DNA of 47,547 bases from an uncultured Collinsella sp. (GCA_958453935.1 CAUDZT010000006.1:1-47547), one strand, 5' to 3'. Counted from the first letter of the stretch, positions 1-8,351 are shown. The notes: generated by a model not told the origin, from the letters alone. Numbers and translations are program-made.

Positions 1-1
1 G

Positions 2-109
2 GAGCTCATCGCCGGTGGCATTTCCGCCGACATGGTGCGCCTTTCGTGCGGCCTCGAGGACACGGCCGATCTGATTGCCGACCTTGAGCAGGCGCTCGAG
101 CAGTGCTAG
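2..109 (+). CDS. C-terminal end of an O-acetylhomoserine sulfhydrylase-type PLP enzyme (partial)
   Basis: The window opens inside a reading frame ending at TAG 107-109. The 35 visible residues (ELIAGGISADMVRLSCGLED... to EQC) match the C-terminal signature of the Cys/Met-metabolism PLP family, where a run such as 'VRLSxGLEDxxDLIxDL' closes the protein. The family makes homocysteine or methionine precursors by trans-sulfuration or direct sulfhydrylation in the cytosol. The catalytic domain lies outside the window, so the exact substrate (O-acetylhomoserine, O-succinylhomoserine or cystathionine) cannot be decided. A strong terminator follows at 178-224. Confidence 0.75.
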   Translation, partial: ELIAGGISADMVRLSCGLEDTADLIADLEQALEQC

Positions 110-177
110 GCTAGCTCCGTACAAGGTGCCGATGCTGGCAGAAAGCTTCGGTGACCTTTTGTTCCGATTCCGTAGGC

Positions 178-224
178 GGGGCCCCAATCGCGTCTGTTTG
201 CAGGCGATTGGGGCCCCGTTTTTT
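178..224 (+). terminator. Rho-independent terminator
   Basis: A perfect 14-bp stem (178-191 with 204-217, beginning GGGGCCCC) with a 12-nt loop is followed by a run of six Ts at 219-224. It ends the upstream trans-sulfuration gene and isolates the MFS gene. Confidence 0.9.
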
Positions 225-250
225 GCATTGGGCCACTCGAAAGGATGGAT

Positions 251-1555
251 ATGGAGAAAACCGCAGAGCAGCTGCGCCGCGAGCACATTGCCCTAGAGGG
301 CGATACTCATGGCAACAACAAATGGGCGATTCTGTTTACCGTGCTCATCATGACGTTTATGTCGTGTCTGGATTCGACCGTCGTGACCGTGGCACTGCCC
401 GTGATGCAAAAGGAGCTGGGCGTGGGCCTCGACCGCATTCAGCTGGTGAGCTCGGTGTACCTGCTTGCGACATGCGTGGCTATGCTGCCGTTTGGCCGCT
501 TGGGCGACGTGCGCGGCAAGGTGGGCGTATTCCAGCTGGGTGTAATCGTCTTTACGGTCGGATCGTTGCTGTGCGGGCTGTCGGCCTCGCTCGAGGTTCT
601 TATTCTGGCTCGCATTGTCCAGGGCGTCGGTTGCGCGGCGGCCATGGCCAACAACATGGGCATTATTACCGAGTCCTTTCCGGCACGCGAGCGCGGCCGC
701 GCCATGGGCATTCTCGCGACCTTCGTGGCCCTCGGCATGATGTGTGGCCCCGTGCTGGGCGGCATGCTGGCGGCAAGCTTTCCCTGGGAGAGTATCTTCC
801 TCATCAACCTGCCCATTGGCGTCATCTCATTTATCGTGGGGCTCTATACGCTGCCGCATGTTAAGCCGGAGGCTGGTGAGCGCCCCATGTCCCTGATCGA
901 GGCCGCTCGTCGCTGCTTTGCAAATTCGGCCTTCACCATCAACCTCGCCTGCATGCTCATCGTGTTCGTTGGTATTGGCGCATCTGAGTTTGTGTTGCCG
1001 TTCTATTTCCAGGATGCCCATGGCTTTAGCTCCGATATTTCCGGACTGCTCTTTTTGGCGCTGCCGATGGTGAATGCCTTTATCGGCCCGCTTTCGGGTA
1101 CGGTTTCGGACCGTGTTGGCTGCGAGGGCCCTACGGCGGTTGGCCTGGGCGTGTACGTGTGCGGACTATTTGCGGTAAGCACGCTCGACGAGCACTCTTC
1201 CATCCCTGTGATCGTGTGTTGCGTCGCGTTTATGTCGTGTGGCACGTCGATTTTCCAAAGTCCCAATAACTCGCTGTATATGGGCTCGGCTCCGCGCGAA
1301 GCGCTCGGCTTTGCGGGCAGCCTGGGTAGCCTTGCGCGCTATGCGGGTATGGCAGTGGGCATTACGGCGGCATCGCATATCCTCTATGGGCAGATGAGCG
1401 TGGCGATGGGCGAGGCCGTGACCAGTATTGTTGCAGGTCGTCCGGATGTGTTCCTGTTTGGTTTTCGCTCGGTATTCTACGTGCTCATGGCTGTGGCGGC
1501 AGCGGGCTTTGCACTCGCCATGGTGCGTTTGGTGAGGATGCGCGCCCGCCATTAG
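251..1555 (+). CDS. MFS transporter, DHA2 (EmrB/QacA-like) drug:H+ antiporter family
   Basis: This is a 434-residue integral membrane protein. The first membrane helix holds the DHA2-type motif LDSTVVTVALPVMQKELG at about residue 35, followed by the MFS motif-A region (FGRLGDVRGK) and the antiporter-type motif C region (ALGMMCGPVLGG). Proton-driven export of a drug-like or metabolite substrate is the usual family role; the substrate is unknown. ATG occurs at 245 and 251. The Shine-Dalgarno AAAGG ends at 244 and touches the first ATG, so 251 (MEKTAEQLRR) has the proper spacing. At 434 residues it is slightly short for a 14-helix DHA2 member. It stands alone between a terminator and xpt. Confidence 0.85.
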   Translation: MEKTAEQLRREHIALEGDTHGNNKWAILFTVLIMTFMSCLDSTVVTVALPVMQKELGVGLDRIQLVSSVYLLATCVAMLPFGRLGDVRGKVGVFQLGVIVFTVGSLLCGLSASLEVLILARIVQGVGCAAAMANNMGIITESFPARERGRAMGILATFVALGMMCGPVLGGMLAASFPWESIFLINLPIGVISFIVGLYTLPHVKPEAGERPMSLIEAARRCFANSAFTINLACMLIVFVGIGASEFVLPFYFQDAHGFSSDISGLLFLALPMVNAFIGPLSGTVSDRVGCEGPTAVGLGVYVCGLFAVSTLDEHSSIPVIVCCVAFMSCGTSIFQSPNNSLYMGSAPREALGFAGSLGSLARYAGMAVGITAASHILYGQMSVAMGEAVTSIVAGRPDVFLFGFRSVFYVLMAVAAAGFALAMVRLVRMRARH

Positions 1556-1648
1556 TGTGTTGAGAGGCTGTCTGCCACGATTCGCGCCGTCCCAAAAAGA
1601 CTGGTTTGTGGTGCGATGCGGCTTGTGGGGCGGTCGGGGGTCGGTCCG

Positions 1649-1657
1649 TGGTAGACT
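1649..1657 (+). promoter_or_regulatory. Candidate extended -10 promoter for xpt
   Basis: TGGTAGACT fits the extended -10 form TGn-TAnnnT about 56 nt before the xpt start. No good -35 box is visible at 16-18 nt upstream. I looked for a purine riboswitch in 1556-1712 and did not find one. A short hairpin (GCGGCatccttGCCGC) lies just before the ribosome binding site. Confidence 0.35.
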
Positions 1658-1712
1658 ATCGAACAACGTTTATTAATCGCGCGGCATCCTTGCCGCGAGA
1701 AGGGGTTGCGCC

Positions 1713-2291
1713 ATGCAGGAGCTTGAGGATCGTATTCGCCATGACGGCATCGTAAAGGCCGGTAACGTCCTTAAGGTTGATGCCTTCCTCAACCACCAGT
1801 GCGACGTTGAGCTGTTCGACCACATGGGCGCCGAGTGGGCCCGTCTGTTCGAGGGCGTCGAGATCAACAAGATCCTGACGATTGAGGCTTCGGGCATTGG
1901 CATGGCCTGCATCGCGGCTCAGCATTTTGGCGGTGTGCCGGTGGTCTTTGCCAAGAAGGCGCAGTCCATCAACCTCGACGGCGAGCAGTATGCCACGACC
2001 ATCTACTCCTTTACCAAGCAAAAGGAGTACCCGGTCATCGTTGGTAAGCGTTTCCTGTCCGAGGGCGACAAGGTCCTGATCATCGACGACTTCTTGGCTA
2101 ACGGCTGCGCGCTCGAGGGTCTTATCAAGATCTGCGAGGCCGCGGGTGCCGAGGTTGCCGGCATCGGCATTGCCGTGGAGAAGGGCTTCCAGGGCGGTGG
2201 CGATAAGCTCCGCGAGCGTGGCTTCCGCGTTGAGAGCCTGGCCCGTATCGCCGATATGGACTGCGAGACCGGCGAGATCACCTTCGCCTAA
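1713..2291 (+). CDS. xpt: Xanthine phosphoribosyltransferase
   Basis: The product is 192 residues, the normal size for Xpt. It transfers the phosphoribosyl group of PRPP to xanthine, giving XMP for guanine nucleotide salvage. The type I phosphoribosyltransferase PRPP loop is visible as VLIIDDFLANGCALEGL (about residues 121-137), preceded by the Xpt-typical ILTIEASGIGMACIAA segment, and YSFTKQKE is also a family hallmark. An AAGGGG ribosome binding site precedes ATG 1713. The gene is monocistronic and ends in the palindrome/terminator at 2319-2355. A xanthine-handling gene is of interest because a xanthine-dehydrogenase-type enzyme is encoded at 27.5-31.3 kb. Confidence 0.93.
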   Translation: MQELEDRIRHDGIVKAGNVLKVDAFLNHQCDVELFDHMGAEWARLFEGVEINKILTIEASGIGMACIAAQHFGGVPVVFAKKAQSINLDGEQYATTIYSFTKQKEYPVIVGKRFLSEGDKVLIIDDFLANGCALEGLIKICEAAGAEVAGIGIAVEKGFQGGGDKLRERGFRVESLARIADMDCETGEITFA

Positions 2292-2318
2292 GCGCGCAAC
2301 ACAAGCGATTGGTATGCG

Positions 2319-2355
2319 ATGTGACAAAGGGACTGTCCCTTTGTCACATTTTTTG
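2319..2355. repeat. GGGAC-core palindrome (REP-like copy 1), also acting as terminator for xpt
   Basis: Perfect palindrome: 15-bp arms at 2319-2333 and 2335-2349 (left arm ATGTGACAAAGGGAC) around a single T, followed by a T-run to 2355. The core AAAGGGACnGTCCCTTT is shared with the other copies listed in this window while the outer stem differs. It would also fold as an intrinsic terminator after xpt. Confidence 0.85.
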
Positions 2356-2374
2356 TATGAGGGGAGGTGCTGAT

Positions 2375-2755
2375 ATGGACGAGAACAAGATGGGATGGCG
2401 CGAGTATGCGCGCTATGCCGAGATGTCGGTCGAGGAGTTGGCACGCGACTGCGAGGTTCAGGTGTTTCGTGCGACGGGCCCGGGTGGCCAGGGTGTGAAC
2501 ACGACAGACTCTGCGGTGCGTATGAAACATATCCTTTCGGGAATTACCGTGACGGCGCGCGAGAGCCGCAGTCAGTTCCAAAACCGTAGTAGCTGCCTGC
2601 GTAAGCTGCGCGCTGAGCTTGAGCGTCGCGGGCGTCCACCGCGCCGACGCGTAAAGACCAAGGTGCCCCAGCGCTCTCGCCAGCGCAGGCTCAACGACAA
2701 ACACTTCAACGCCATTAAAAAGGCCAACCGTCGCAAACCGGGCAGCGACGAATAG
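2375..2755 (+). CDS. Small GGQ-domain protein (ArfB-like peptide release factor / peptidyl-tRNA hydrolase)
   Basis: This 126-residue protein consists only of the class I release-factor catalytic domain. The GGQ motif is in GPGGQGVNTTDSAVRM at about residues 36-51, with the usual downstream SRSQFQNR segment, and the tail is very basic (RRRVKTKVPQRSRQRR). It lacks the codon-recognition domain of RF1/RF2. By family it hydrolyses peptidyl-tRNA on the ribosome, as ArfB does on stalled ribosomes without a stop codon. The start at 2375 is supported by GGGGAGG at 2361-2367. It could instead be a PrfH-type factor, but no RtcB-like ligase gene is adjacent. Confidence 0.8.
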   Translation: MDENKMGWREYARYAEMSVEELARDCEVQVFRATGPGGQGVNTTDSAVRMKHILSGITVTARESRSQFQNRSSCLRKLRAELERRGRPPRRRVKTKVPQRSRQRRLNDKHFNAIKKANRRKPGSDE

Positions 2756-2763
2756 CCTCCTCA

Positions 2764-2834
2764 TAAGTTGCGGTGAAATAGGGACTGTTTTGCGGCTTTA
2801 GCTGCATAAACTGTCCCTATTTCACCGCAACTTA
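2764..2834. repeat. GGGAC-core long palindrome (REP-like copy 2)
   Basis: Inverted repeat with 27-nt arms (2764-2790 and 2808-2834) and one mismatch. The arm reads TAAGTTGCGGTGAAATAGGG and continues to the GGGAC core. The central 17 nt can form a smaller hairpin (TGCGGC...GCTGCA). The element lies between two convergent genes and shares its outer stem with copy 3 at 27355-27425. Confidence 0.85.
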
Positions 2835-2841
2835 GGGATGG

Positions 2842-3804
2842 CTAGTGGGTGGGGTGCCAGACGAGGAGGGCGCCGCTGAGGACGTCGACCTCGATGCGCG
2901 AGGCGACAACGGGCTCGCCGTCGGCTTGGATGGGGTAGTCGGGCTCCTCAAAAGTTAGCTCGGCATGGCGGCAGTGGCGCATACGAACCGGTGGCAACTT
3001 GGTATGGTGGCCGTCCTTGGCCGAAAGAAACATGGGCAGGGCAACCGCGCGAGGGACAGGGCCGCATGCGTAGCAGACGTCGAGCATGCCGTCGCAGGGG
3101 TCGGCATCTGGGCAGATACGATAGCCCGAGCCATACGTGGGACCCAGCTGAATCGCCATGATAATCGCCCTCATGCGCTCGGCGGGCGCGCCGTCAAAGC
3201 TGGCTGTCATGGGGTAGTTGCGATAGCGCAGGCCAAACTGCTCAAGTCCCGAGAGGGTGTAGAGCGGAGCGCCCGTCAAGCCGGTCTTTTTGCGCAGTTC
3301 GGTGGTGCCAAGGCCGATGGCGGCATCAATACCGACGGAGAGCGTCTGGTCGTAATACTCGACGATCGCCTCGCCGCTGCCGCTCGCAGGGCTCCACGAG
3401 CGAATGCGTCCGATGTCCTGACGCTGCAGCTCACAGGTGAGCAACGCGCCAAAATCCTTGCCGGAGAAATCTTCGATGCCGAGCGTCTGGGCAAAATCGT
3501 TGCCAGAGCCCACGGGCAGGACGGCAAGAGCGGGGCGGACGTCCTCCTTTTGCGTCATAAGCCCGTTGACGACCTCGTGGGTCACGCCGTCGCCGCCAAG
3601 GGCGATAACGGTTCGATAACCCTGGGCTCGCGCGGCAAGCTCCTTGGCGTGCCCCGTGCGTTCGGTCAGCACCAAGTCAAACTGGGATGCGCGCGCAGTC
3701 ATATCCAAAAAGCGCTGCAGGCGCTCGGCAACCTCGCGCGCCGCACCCGACTGGGCGGCTGGGTTGGCGATGATGAGCGTGCGACCAAAATCAGTTGCGT
3801 GCAT
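2842..3804 (-). CDS. Diacylglycerol kinase-family lipid kinase (YegS/DgkB type)
   Basis: This 320-residue soluble enzyme phosphorylates a lipid alcohol, typically diacylglycerol, using ATP; in Gram-positive bacteria this recycles diacylglycerol into phospholipid synthesis at the membrane. The kinase glycine-rich motif GGDGVTHEVVNGLM and the following LPVGSGNDFAQTLGI are clear in the first third. The C-terminal half carries a YegS-like beta domain (YPIQADGEPV near the end). I chose ATG 3804 because GGGAG lies 7 nt upstream; a longer frame runs back to 3876 without a ribosome binding site. It follows the CLC gene on the same strand after 86 nt and may be cotranscribed. Confidence 0.85.
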   Translation of the reverse strand: MHATDFGRTLIIANPAAQSGAAREVAERLQRFLDMTARASQFDLVLTERTGHAKELAARAQGYRTVIALGGDGVTHEVVNGLMTQKEDVRPALAVLPVGSGNDFAQTLGIEDFSGKDFGALLTCELQRQDIGRIRSWSPASGSGEAIVEYYDQTLSVGIDAAIGLGTTELRKKTGLTGAPLYTLSGLEQFGLRYRNYPMTASFDGAPAERMRAIIMAIQLGPTYGSGYRICPDADPCDGMLDVCYACGPVPRAVALPMFLSAKDGHHTKLPPVRMRHCRHAELTFEEPDYPIQADGEPVVASRIEVDVLSGALLVWHPTH

Positions 3805-3890
3805 GGGGCGACTCCCGGCGTGTGGCATGACGGTGCGGTCGCGCTCAGGTCGAATTGCCCCCGATTGTGGCTGCACGGCGATTATTACAT

Positions 3891-5312
3891 CTACTCTATC
3901 AGGTCGTTGTGGCGCTCGATAGCATCCGCTACTGTGCCGCCCTCATCCACAATAAGCGAACGGCGCTTGGGTGAGATGATGCGCTGGGCGGGGTACACGC
4001 CGCGGTGTCCGCCGGTTAGGTAGCTGATAAAGGCCACGATGACAAAGAACCCGGCGGCCGTGCCGTGGAACAGGTCGATGGCCATCATGCAGGTGGTGAT
4101 GGGCACGTTGAGGCCGGCGCAGAACACGCCGAGCATGCCGAGAGCCGCCAGAAAACTGGGGTCAAGCCCGGTAAGGCAACCGATCCAGCCACCGAGTGCC
4201 GCACCGATGCCAAACAGGGGCGTGACCTCGCCGCCTTGGAAGCCCGCGCCCAGGGTAAGCGCTGTGACGACCAACTTGATGGCTGCGTCCGCCAGGGTGG
4301 TGTTGCCTGCAAATCCGGCGCCGGAAAGCCACGTGGAAAGGCCGGCGTAGTCCCAGGCGTCGAGGAGGGCATAGGCGGCCAAAACCACGAGTGCGCCTAT
4401 GAGTGCGCGGACGAGGTAATTGGTGATAAAGCGACCGTACAGGCTTTTGACGGTTCGAACCGACCAGGCAAAGAGGCGTGCCGTCAGGCCGAAGATAATG
4501 GCGCTGATAACAACGATGACAACCGTCCGTGGTGTCATGTTGGGAACGCTGGCGATGACATTCGCCTCGTACTCGGTTCCCAAGGCAAGCGACGTAAAGT
4601 AGCCGGTAAACGAGGCGACCAGGCAGTAGATGCCCGCGGTGTAGTCGATCTTTCCGATAAAGCACATCTCCATGCCAAAGAAAGCTCCGGCAAGGGGCGA
4701 ACCGAATACGGCGCCAAAGGCCGACGAGATGCCGGCGAGCATGAGGTCGTGGTGGTCATGCTTTTTGAGGTGGGCGAGGCTCGAGATGTTGCTGGCGATG
4801 GTGCCGCCAATCTGCACCGCGGCTCCCTCGCGACCGGCCGATCCGCCCGTTAGGTGCGTGAGCGTAGAGCAGACGAAGGTGAGGACGGCCATGCGCATAT
4901 GGATGAGGCGTGTGCCCAGAGCGGAGTCGATGACCAGGTTGTTGCCTCGTTTGGCAGCAAGGCCGTGGTTTTTGTACACCCATGCGGTGGCAATGCCCAC
5001 AACGGGAAGCAATGCGTAGACCCACGCGTGGTGCTCGCGATAGTCGGTCGCGATATTCAGCGAGGCCAAAAACGCCCAAGCGGCAACGCCCATGGCGAGC
5101 GAGGCGATGACGACGAGCACGAGCAACTTGGCGCTCGCGAGTAGGTTGCGGGCGTTGCGGCGCGTGTCGGCAGCCAAGAGATGCTCGGAGCGGGTGAGCT
5201 GATGCCTGCCTGCCATGATGGCGTCGTTCAGGGAGAAAAAGCCGCCGTCATCGAGCGGCTGGGAATGATCCTGCGCCTCGTTTGCGCTTTCGGGTTTGTC
5301 GTTATGAGCCAT
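3891..5312 (-). CDS. CLC-family anion channel/antiporter (possibly fluoride type)
   Basis: This 473-residue membrane protein has about ten hydrophobic segments after a charged 60-residue N-terminus. The CLC gating-glutamate region is GSAGREGAA (Glu about 162), and GGEVTPLFGIGAALGG matches the conserved ion-pathway loop near the C-terminus. The usual GSGIP chloride-binding motif is not seen; the equivalent stretch reads RGNNLVIDSA. Together with GREGA in place of GREGP this resembles fluoride-selective CLC antiporters, but that is an inference. No fluoride riboswitch was found upstream. The start at 5312 is set by AAAGAGGA just upstream. No cytoplasmic CBS domains are present. Confidence 0.82.
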   Translation of the reverse strand: MAHNDKPESANEAQDHSQPLDDGGFFSLNDAIMAGRHQLTRSEHLLAADTRRNARNLLASAKLLVLVVIASLAMGVAAWAFLASLNIATDYREHHAWVYALLPVVGIATAWVYKNHGLAAKRGNNLVIDSALGTRLIHMRMAVLTFVCSTLTHLTGGSAGREGAAVQIGGTIASNISSLAHLKKHDHHDLMLAGISSAFGAVFGSPLAGAFFGMEMCFIGKIDYTAGIYCLVASFTGYFTSLALGTEYEANVIASVPNMTPRTVVIVVISAIIFGLTARLFAWSVRTVKSLYGRFITNYLVRALIGALVVLAAYALLDAWDYAGLSTWLSGAGFAGNTTLADAAIKLVVTALTLGAGFQGGEVTPLFGIGAALGGWIGCLTGLDPSFLAALGMLGVFCAGLNVPITTCMMAIDLFHGTAAGFFVIVAFISYLTGGHRGVYPAQRIISPKRRSLIVDEGGTVADAIERHNDLIE

Positions 5313-5341
5313 ACGTTCCTCTTTTAGGTTGCAACGCAAGC

Positions 5342-5370
5342 ATTATAGAACGCGGCAAACGCGACGAACC
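5342..5370 (-). promoter_or_regulatory. Candidate promoter for the CLC gene
   Basis: On the minus strand a consensus -10 TATAAT lies at 5347-5342, about 30 nt before the start codon. The hexamer at the 17-nt spacing (5370-5365) is a poor -35 match. Confidence 0.45.
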
Positions 5371-5522
5371 GGTGGGTTGGTTTCCATTCTGTTTCGCGGC
5401 TTGCGGCCGACAGGTGTATTTGCGGGTGCAGGCCAAGTCGCGGTCGCGCATCGGGGGATTATACTGTGACAAGCATAAAGAATCGGCGTCCCTGTTGTGC
5501 GCCGTGGCATTGAGAGGTGCAT

Positions 5523-6785
5523 ATGGCAGAGAAACTCATTCCGTTGGAGGACGCGCAGTCGATTGTTCTGTCGCACGTTGCTCCGACCGATCTCGTCGAG
5601 ATTCCCGTGTGGCAGGCCGCCGGTCTTCCCTTGGCCGAGGACGCGGTGGCCGATATCGACATCTCGCCGTTTGCCAACAGCGCTATGGATGGATATGCCG
5701 TGCGCTCTGCGGACTTGGCGCAGGCGTCTGGCGAGGTGCCGGTGACGCTCGACGTTATCGGACACGAGGCCGCGGGCCATGTGTTTGAGGACACAATCGG
5801 CGCGGGCGAGACAGTCCGCATCATGACGGGCGCGCCGGTGCCCGAAGGTGCCGATGCCGTTGTGAAATACGAGATCGTTGATGTGCTCGACGGCGATGGC
5901 AACGAGGGCTCGCGTGCGAGGTTCTCGGCGCCGACAAAGGTGGGGGAGAACGTTCGCTCTGCCGCCGAGGAGGCCCATGCTGGCGATGTTGTGATGCACG
6001 CCGGCGAGGTCGTGGCTCCGGCGGGCGCTGGCTTGCTGGCGAGCGCCGGTTACGCGAGCGTGAAGGTCCATGCCGCTCCGCGCGTGGGCATCATCTCGCT
6101 GGGCACGGAGCTGGTCGCGCCGAACGAGCTGCCGGCGCGCGGGCAGATTCGCGACTCCAACTCGTCGGCGTTGATGGCCGAGGCGCTCGATGCCGGCGCC
6201 GAGCCCGTGTTCTACGGCATTGCGCCCGATGATGAGCGGGCGATTGCCGAGCTGGTGCATCGTGCCGTGCAGGAGTGCGATTTTGTCATTACGAGCGGTG
6301 GCGCCTCGGCAGGCGACTACGACTACGTGACGGCGCTGGTCCAGCGCGAGGGCGAGGTGCTGTTTGACCGCATCTCGATGCGTCCGGGCAAGGCCATCAC
6401 GTTTGGGCTGCTCGGCGGCAAGCCGTATCTGGGGCTTTCGGGCAATCCCGCGGCGGCGTATGTGGGCTTTGAGATGCTCGCCCGCCCGGCGATCCGCAAG
6501 ATGCGCGGTTTTGCCGAGGGGGCGCGTCCCGTGCAGCAGGCGATGCTCACGCACGGCGTGAAAAAGCGACAGCATCGCCGCTTCTTCGATCGCGCCACGG
6601 TTTTGCGCGACCCCGAGACCGGTGAGCTGTTGGTGACCGAGGCCAAGACGCAGAATTCGGCGTTGCTCGGCACGATGCAGCGGGCCAACTGCCTGCTGCG
6701 TATTGACGAAGGTCCGTGCGAGCTCAAGGCGGGCGACATCGTGGATGTTGTGCGTGTCGACCTGCCTGAGGGCGCCGTGTTGTAG
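5523..6785 (+). CDS. moeA: Molybdopterin molybdotransferase MoeA
   Basis: The 420-residue product inserts molybdate into adenylylated molybdopterin, the last general step of Mo-cofactor synthesis. The N-terminal substrate motif ANSAMDGYAV is at residues 51-60. The central MoCF domain shows VGIISLGTELV, then TSGGASAGDYDYV, then LSGNPAAAYVGFE. The C-terminal beta domain follows. ATG 5523 is preceded by GAGAGG with 5-nt spacing; a GTG two codons earlier lies inside that site and is not used. It is followed after 10 nt by the MogA/MoaB gene, so the two form an operon, and the molybdate transporter lies next downstream. Confidence 0.95.
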   Translation: MAEKLIPLEDAQSIVLSHVAPTDLVEIPVWQAAGLPLAEDAVADIDISPFANSAMDGYAVRSADLAQASGEVPVTLDVIGHEAAGHVFEDTIGAGETVRIMTGAPVPEGADAVVKYEIVDVLDGDGNEGSRARFSAPTKVGENVRSAAEEAHAGDVVMHAGEVVAPAGAGLLASAGYASVKVHAAPRVGIISLGTELVAPNELPARGQIRDSNSSALMAEALDAGAEPVFYGIAPDDERAIAELVHRAVQECDFVITSGGASAGDYDYVTALVQREGEVLFDRISMRPGKAITFGLLGGKPYLGLSGNPAAAYVGFEMLARPAIRKMRGFAEGARPVQQAMLTHGVKKRQHRRFFDRATVLRDPETGELLVTEAKTQNSALLGTMQRANCLLRIDEGPCELKAGDIVDVVRVDLPEGAVL

Positions 6786-6795
6786 GAGGAATGCT

Positions 6796-7275
6796 ATGGA
6801 GCTGAAGATATCGATCGTGACGTGTTCGGATACGCGGGACCTTGCCCAGGACGAGGCTGGAGCCGCACTCGAGGAACTTATCGAGGCGCAGGGCTGGACG
6901 GTCGTCTCACATCTGGTCGTGCGCGACGACGTCAGCGAGATCGGTGATGCCATTGTGGAAGCCGCCGATGAGTGCCACGCCAATGTCGTGCTCACCTGCG
7001 GCGGCACGGGGCTTTCGATGCGCGATGTGACGCCCGAGGCGACGCGTGCCGTCTGCGATCGCGAGGTGCCGGGTATTGCCGAGGCGATCCGTGCGTACTC
7101 GATGACCAAGACGCGCCGCGCCATGCTCTCGCGCGCTATTTGCATGCAACGAGGTCATACACTTGTCGTAAACTTTCCCGGTTCTACGAAGGCCGCTCGC
7201 GAAAGCTGGGAGGCCGTGAGCGACCAGCTGGAGCATGCGGCCCAGATGACGGCGGGCGGCGGGCACGCCAAATAA
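6796..7275 (+). CDS. Molybdopterin adenylyltransferase MogA/MoaB
   Basis: This 159-residue protein is a single MoCF-fold domain. It shows the family signature TCGGTGLSMRDVTPEAT at residues 67-83 and the C-terminal VVNFPGSTKAARESWEAV. It adenylylates molybdopterin, preparing it for Mo insertion by MoeA. AGGAGGA at 6784-6790 gives a strong ribosome binding site 5 nt before ATG 6796. MogA and MoaB cannot be separated from sequence alone. Transcription should end at the terminator at 7290-7322. Confidence 0.9.
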   Translation: MELKISIVTCSDTRDLAQDEAGAALEELIEAQGWTVVSHLVVRDDVSEIGDAIVEAADECHANVVLTCGGTGLSMRDVTPEATRAVCDREVPGIAEAIRAYSMTKTRRAMLSRAICMQRGHTLVVNFPGSTKAARESWEAVSDQLEHAAQMTAGGGHAK

Positions 7276-7289
7276 GTGCACTACCTGCG

Positions 7290-7322
7290 GCGGAGCGACC
7301 TTACGGGCTGCTCCGCTTTTTT
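7290..7322 (+). terminator. Rho-independent terminator after moeA-mogA
   Basis: A 7-bp GC stem (GCGGAGC 7290-7296 with GCTCCGC 7310-7316) is followed by TTTTTT. Confidence 0.85.
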
Positions 7323-7350
7323 ATGCAGCGACAGTGCGGTCGTCTCGGGG

Positions 7351-7418
7351 TTATCGGTAAAAGAAACTTATAAGACGATAAATAATTATCACAAATATTA
7401 TTCGCACGGAAGTATAAT
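7351..7418 (+). promoter_or_regulatory. modA promoter region with two AT-rich dyads
   Basis: In an otherwise GC-rich genome this intergenic stretch is AT-rich. A consensus -10 TATAAT sits at 7413-7418. Two inverted repeats precede it: TTATCG (7351-7356) with CGATAA (7376-7381), and AATAAT (7381-7386) with ATTATT (7397-7402). The second spans the expected -35 position, so a repressor could bind there. The sites do not match the known E. coli ModE box well. Confidence 0.5.
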
Positions 7419-7478
7419 CTAATTACAGAATAAAGCTCGCGGCGGGGCGCCCGGGCGTAGCCTTCGAAAGGGTTGAAT

Positions 7479-8351
7479 ATGTTCGATATGGTTTCTCGCC
7501 GCGGATTTGTCTCGCTTTCTGCTGTCGCCGCTGCCGGCCTTGGCCTTGCCGGATGCTCCGGCAATAAGGCACCTGAGTCGACTGGCTCCGATGCCGGTTC
7601 TGCTAAGGCATCTTCCAAGAAAGCTGTCGAGCTTCAGGTCTTTGCTGCCAACTCCCTCGAGAAGGCCCTGCCCGAGGTTCAGGAGCTCTACACTGACCAG
7701 ACCGGCACCACCTTTGCCGACACGCAGTTTAAGGCGTCCGGTGACCTTGTCGAGCAGATGCGCGCCGGCGCCGCCGTTGACGTACTCATCACAGCCTCCA
7801 AGGGTACCATGGACGACGCCGAAGCCGCCGAGCTCGTCGACGCCGACACCCGTGAGGATATGTTCGTCAACGACCTCGTGATCATTCGCGCCGAGGGCTC
7901 CGACACCAAGGTCGAGGCCATCGCCGACGTCGCGAATCTGGACGGCAAGATCGCCATTGGCGACGCCAAGACCGTCCCCGCTGGCAAGTACGCCAACCAG
8001 GCCCTGGCCTCCGTGGGCCTCTACACCGGCGCCGAGGGCGACGACGGCGAGTATACGCCCGAGATCGCCGACAAGGTCGCATTGGCAGACAAAGTTGGTA
8101 CCGCTGCCGCCTATGTGTCCACAGGCGACTGCGTGGCCGGTTTTGTCTACAGCTCTGACATCTTCCGCTACGACGGCATCGAGGAGGCCTTCGTGTGCCC
8201 CGAGGATTCGCACAAGCCCATCGTGTACCCGGGTGCCGTTGTCGAGAGCTCCGAGCATGCCGACGAGGCCAAGGCGTTCATTGACTTCTGCCTGACCAAC
8301 AAGAAAGCCCAGAAGATTTGGGCCAAGTACGGCTTTGAGCTTTCCGCGTAG
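7479..8351 (+). CDS. modA: Molybdate ABC transporter substrate-binding lipoprotein ModA
   Basis: This 290-residue protein captures molybdate (or tungstate) outside the membrane. The N-terminus (MFDMVSRRGFVSLSAV... then LAGCSG) combines a twin-arginine motif with a lipobox, so the mature protein probably starts at Cys about 26 and is lipid-anchored. A Ser-rich linker follows, then the ModA fold beginning VELQVFAANSLEKALPEV, with FKASGDLVEQMRAGAAVDV typical of the family. ATG 7479 has GAAAGGG 6-7 nt upstream. It is the first gene of modABC. Confidence 0.92.
   Translation: MFDMVSRRGFVSLSAVAAAGLGLAGCSGNKAPESTGSDAGSAKASSKKAVELQVFAANSLEKALPEVQELYTDQTGTTFADTQFKASGDLVEQMRAGAAVDVLITASKGTMDDAEAAELVDADTREDMFVNDLVIIRAEGSDTKVEAIADVANLDGKIAIGDAKTVPAGKYANQALASVGLYTGAEGDDGEYTPEIADKVALADKVGTAAAYVSTGDCVAGFVYSSDIFRYDGIEEAFVCPEDSHKPIVYPGAVVESSEHADEAKAFIDFCLTNKKAQKIWAKYGFELSA

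Noticed and set aside
1556..1712. Purine riboswitch before xpt
   Set aside because: The conserved junction and loop sequences of the purine aptamer are not found; only a short hairpin is present.
5313..5522. Fluoride riboswitch before the CLC gene
   Set aside because: The minus-strand leader lacks the conserved fluoride aptamer segments.
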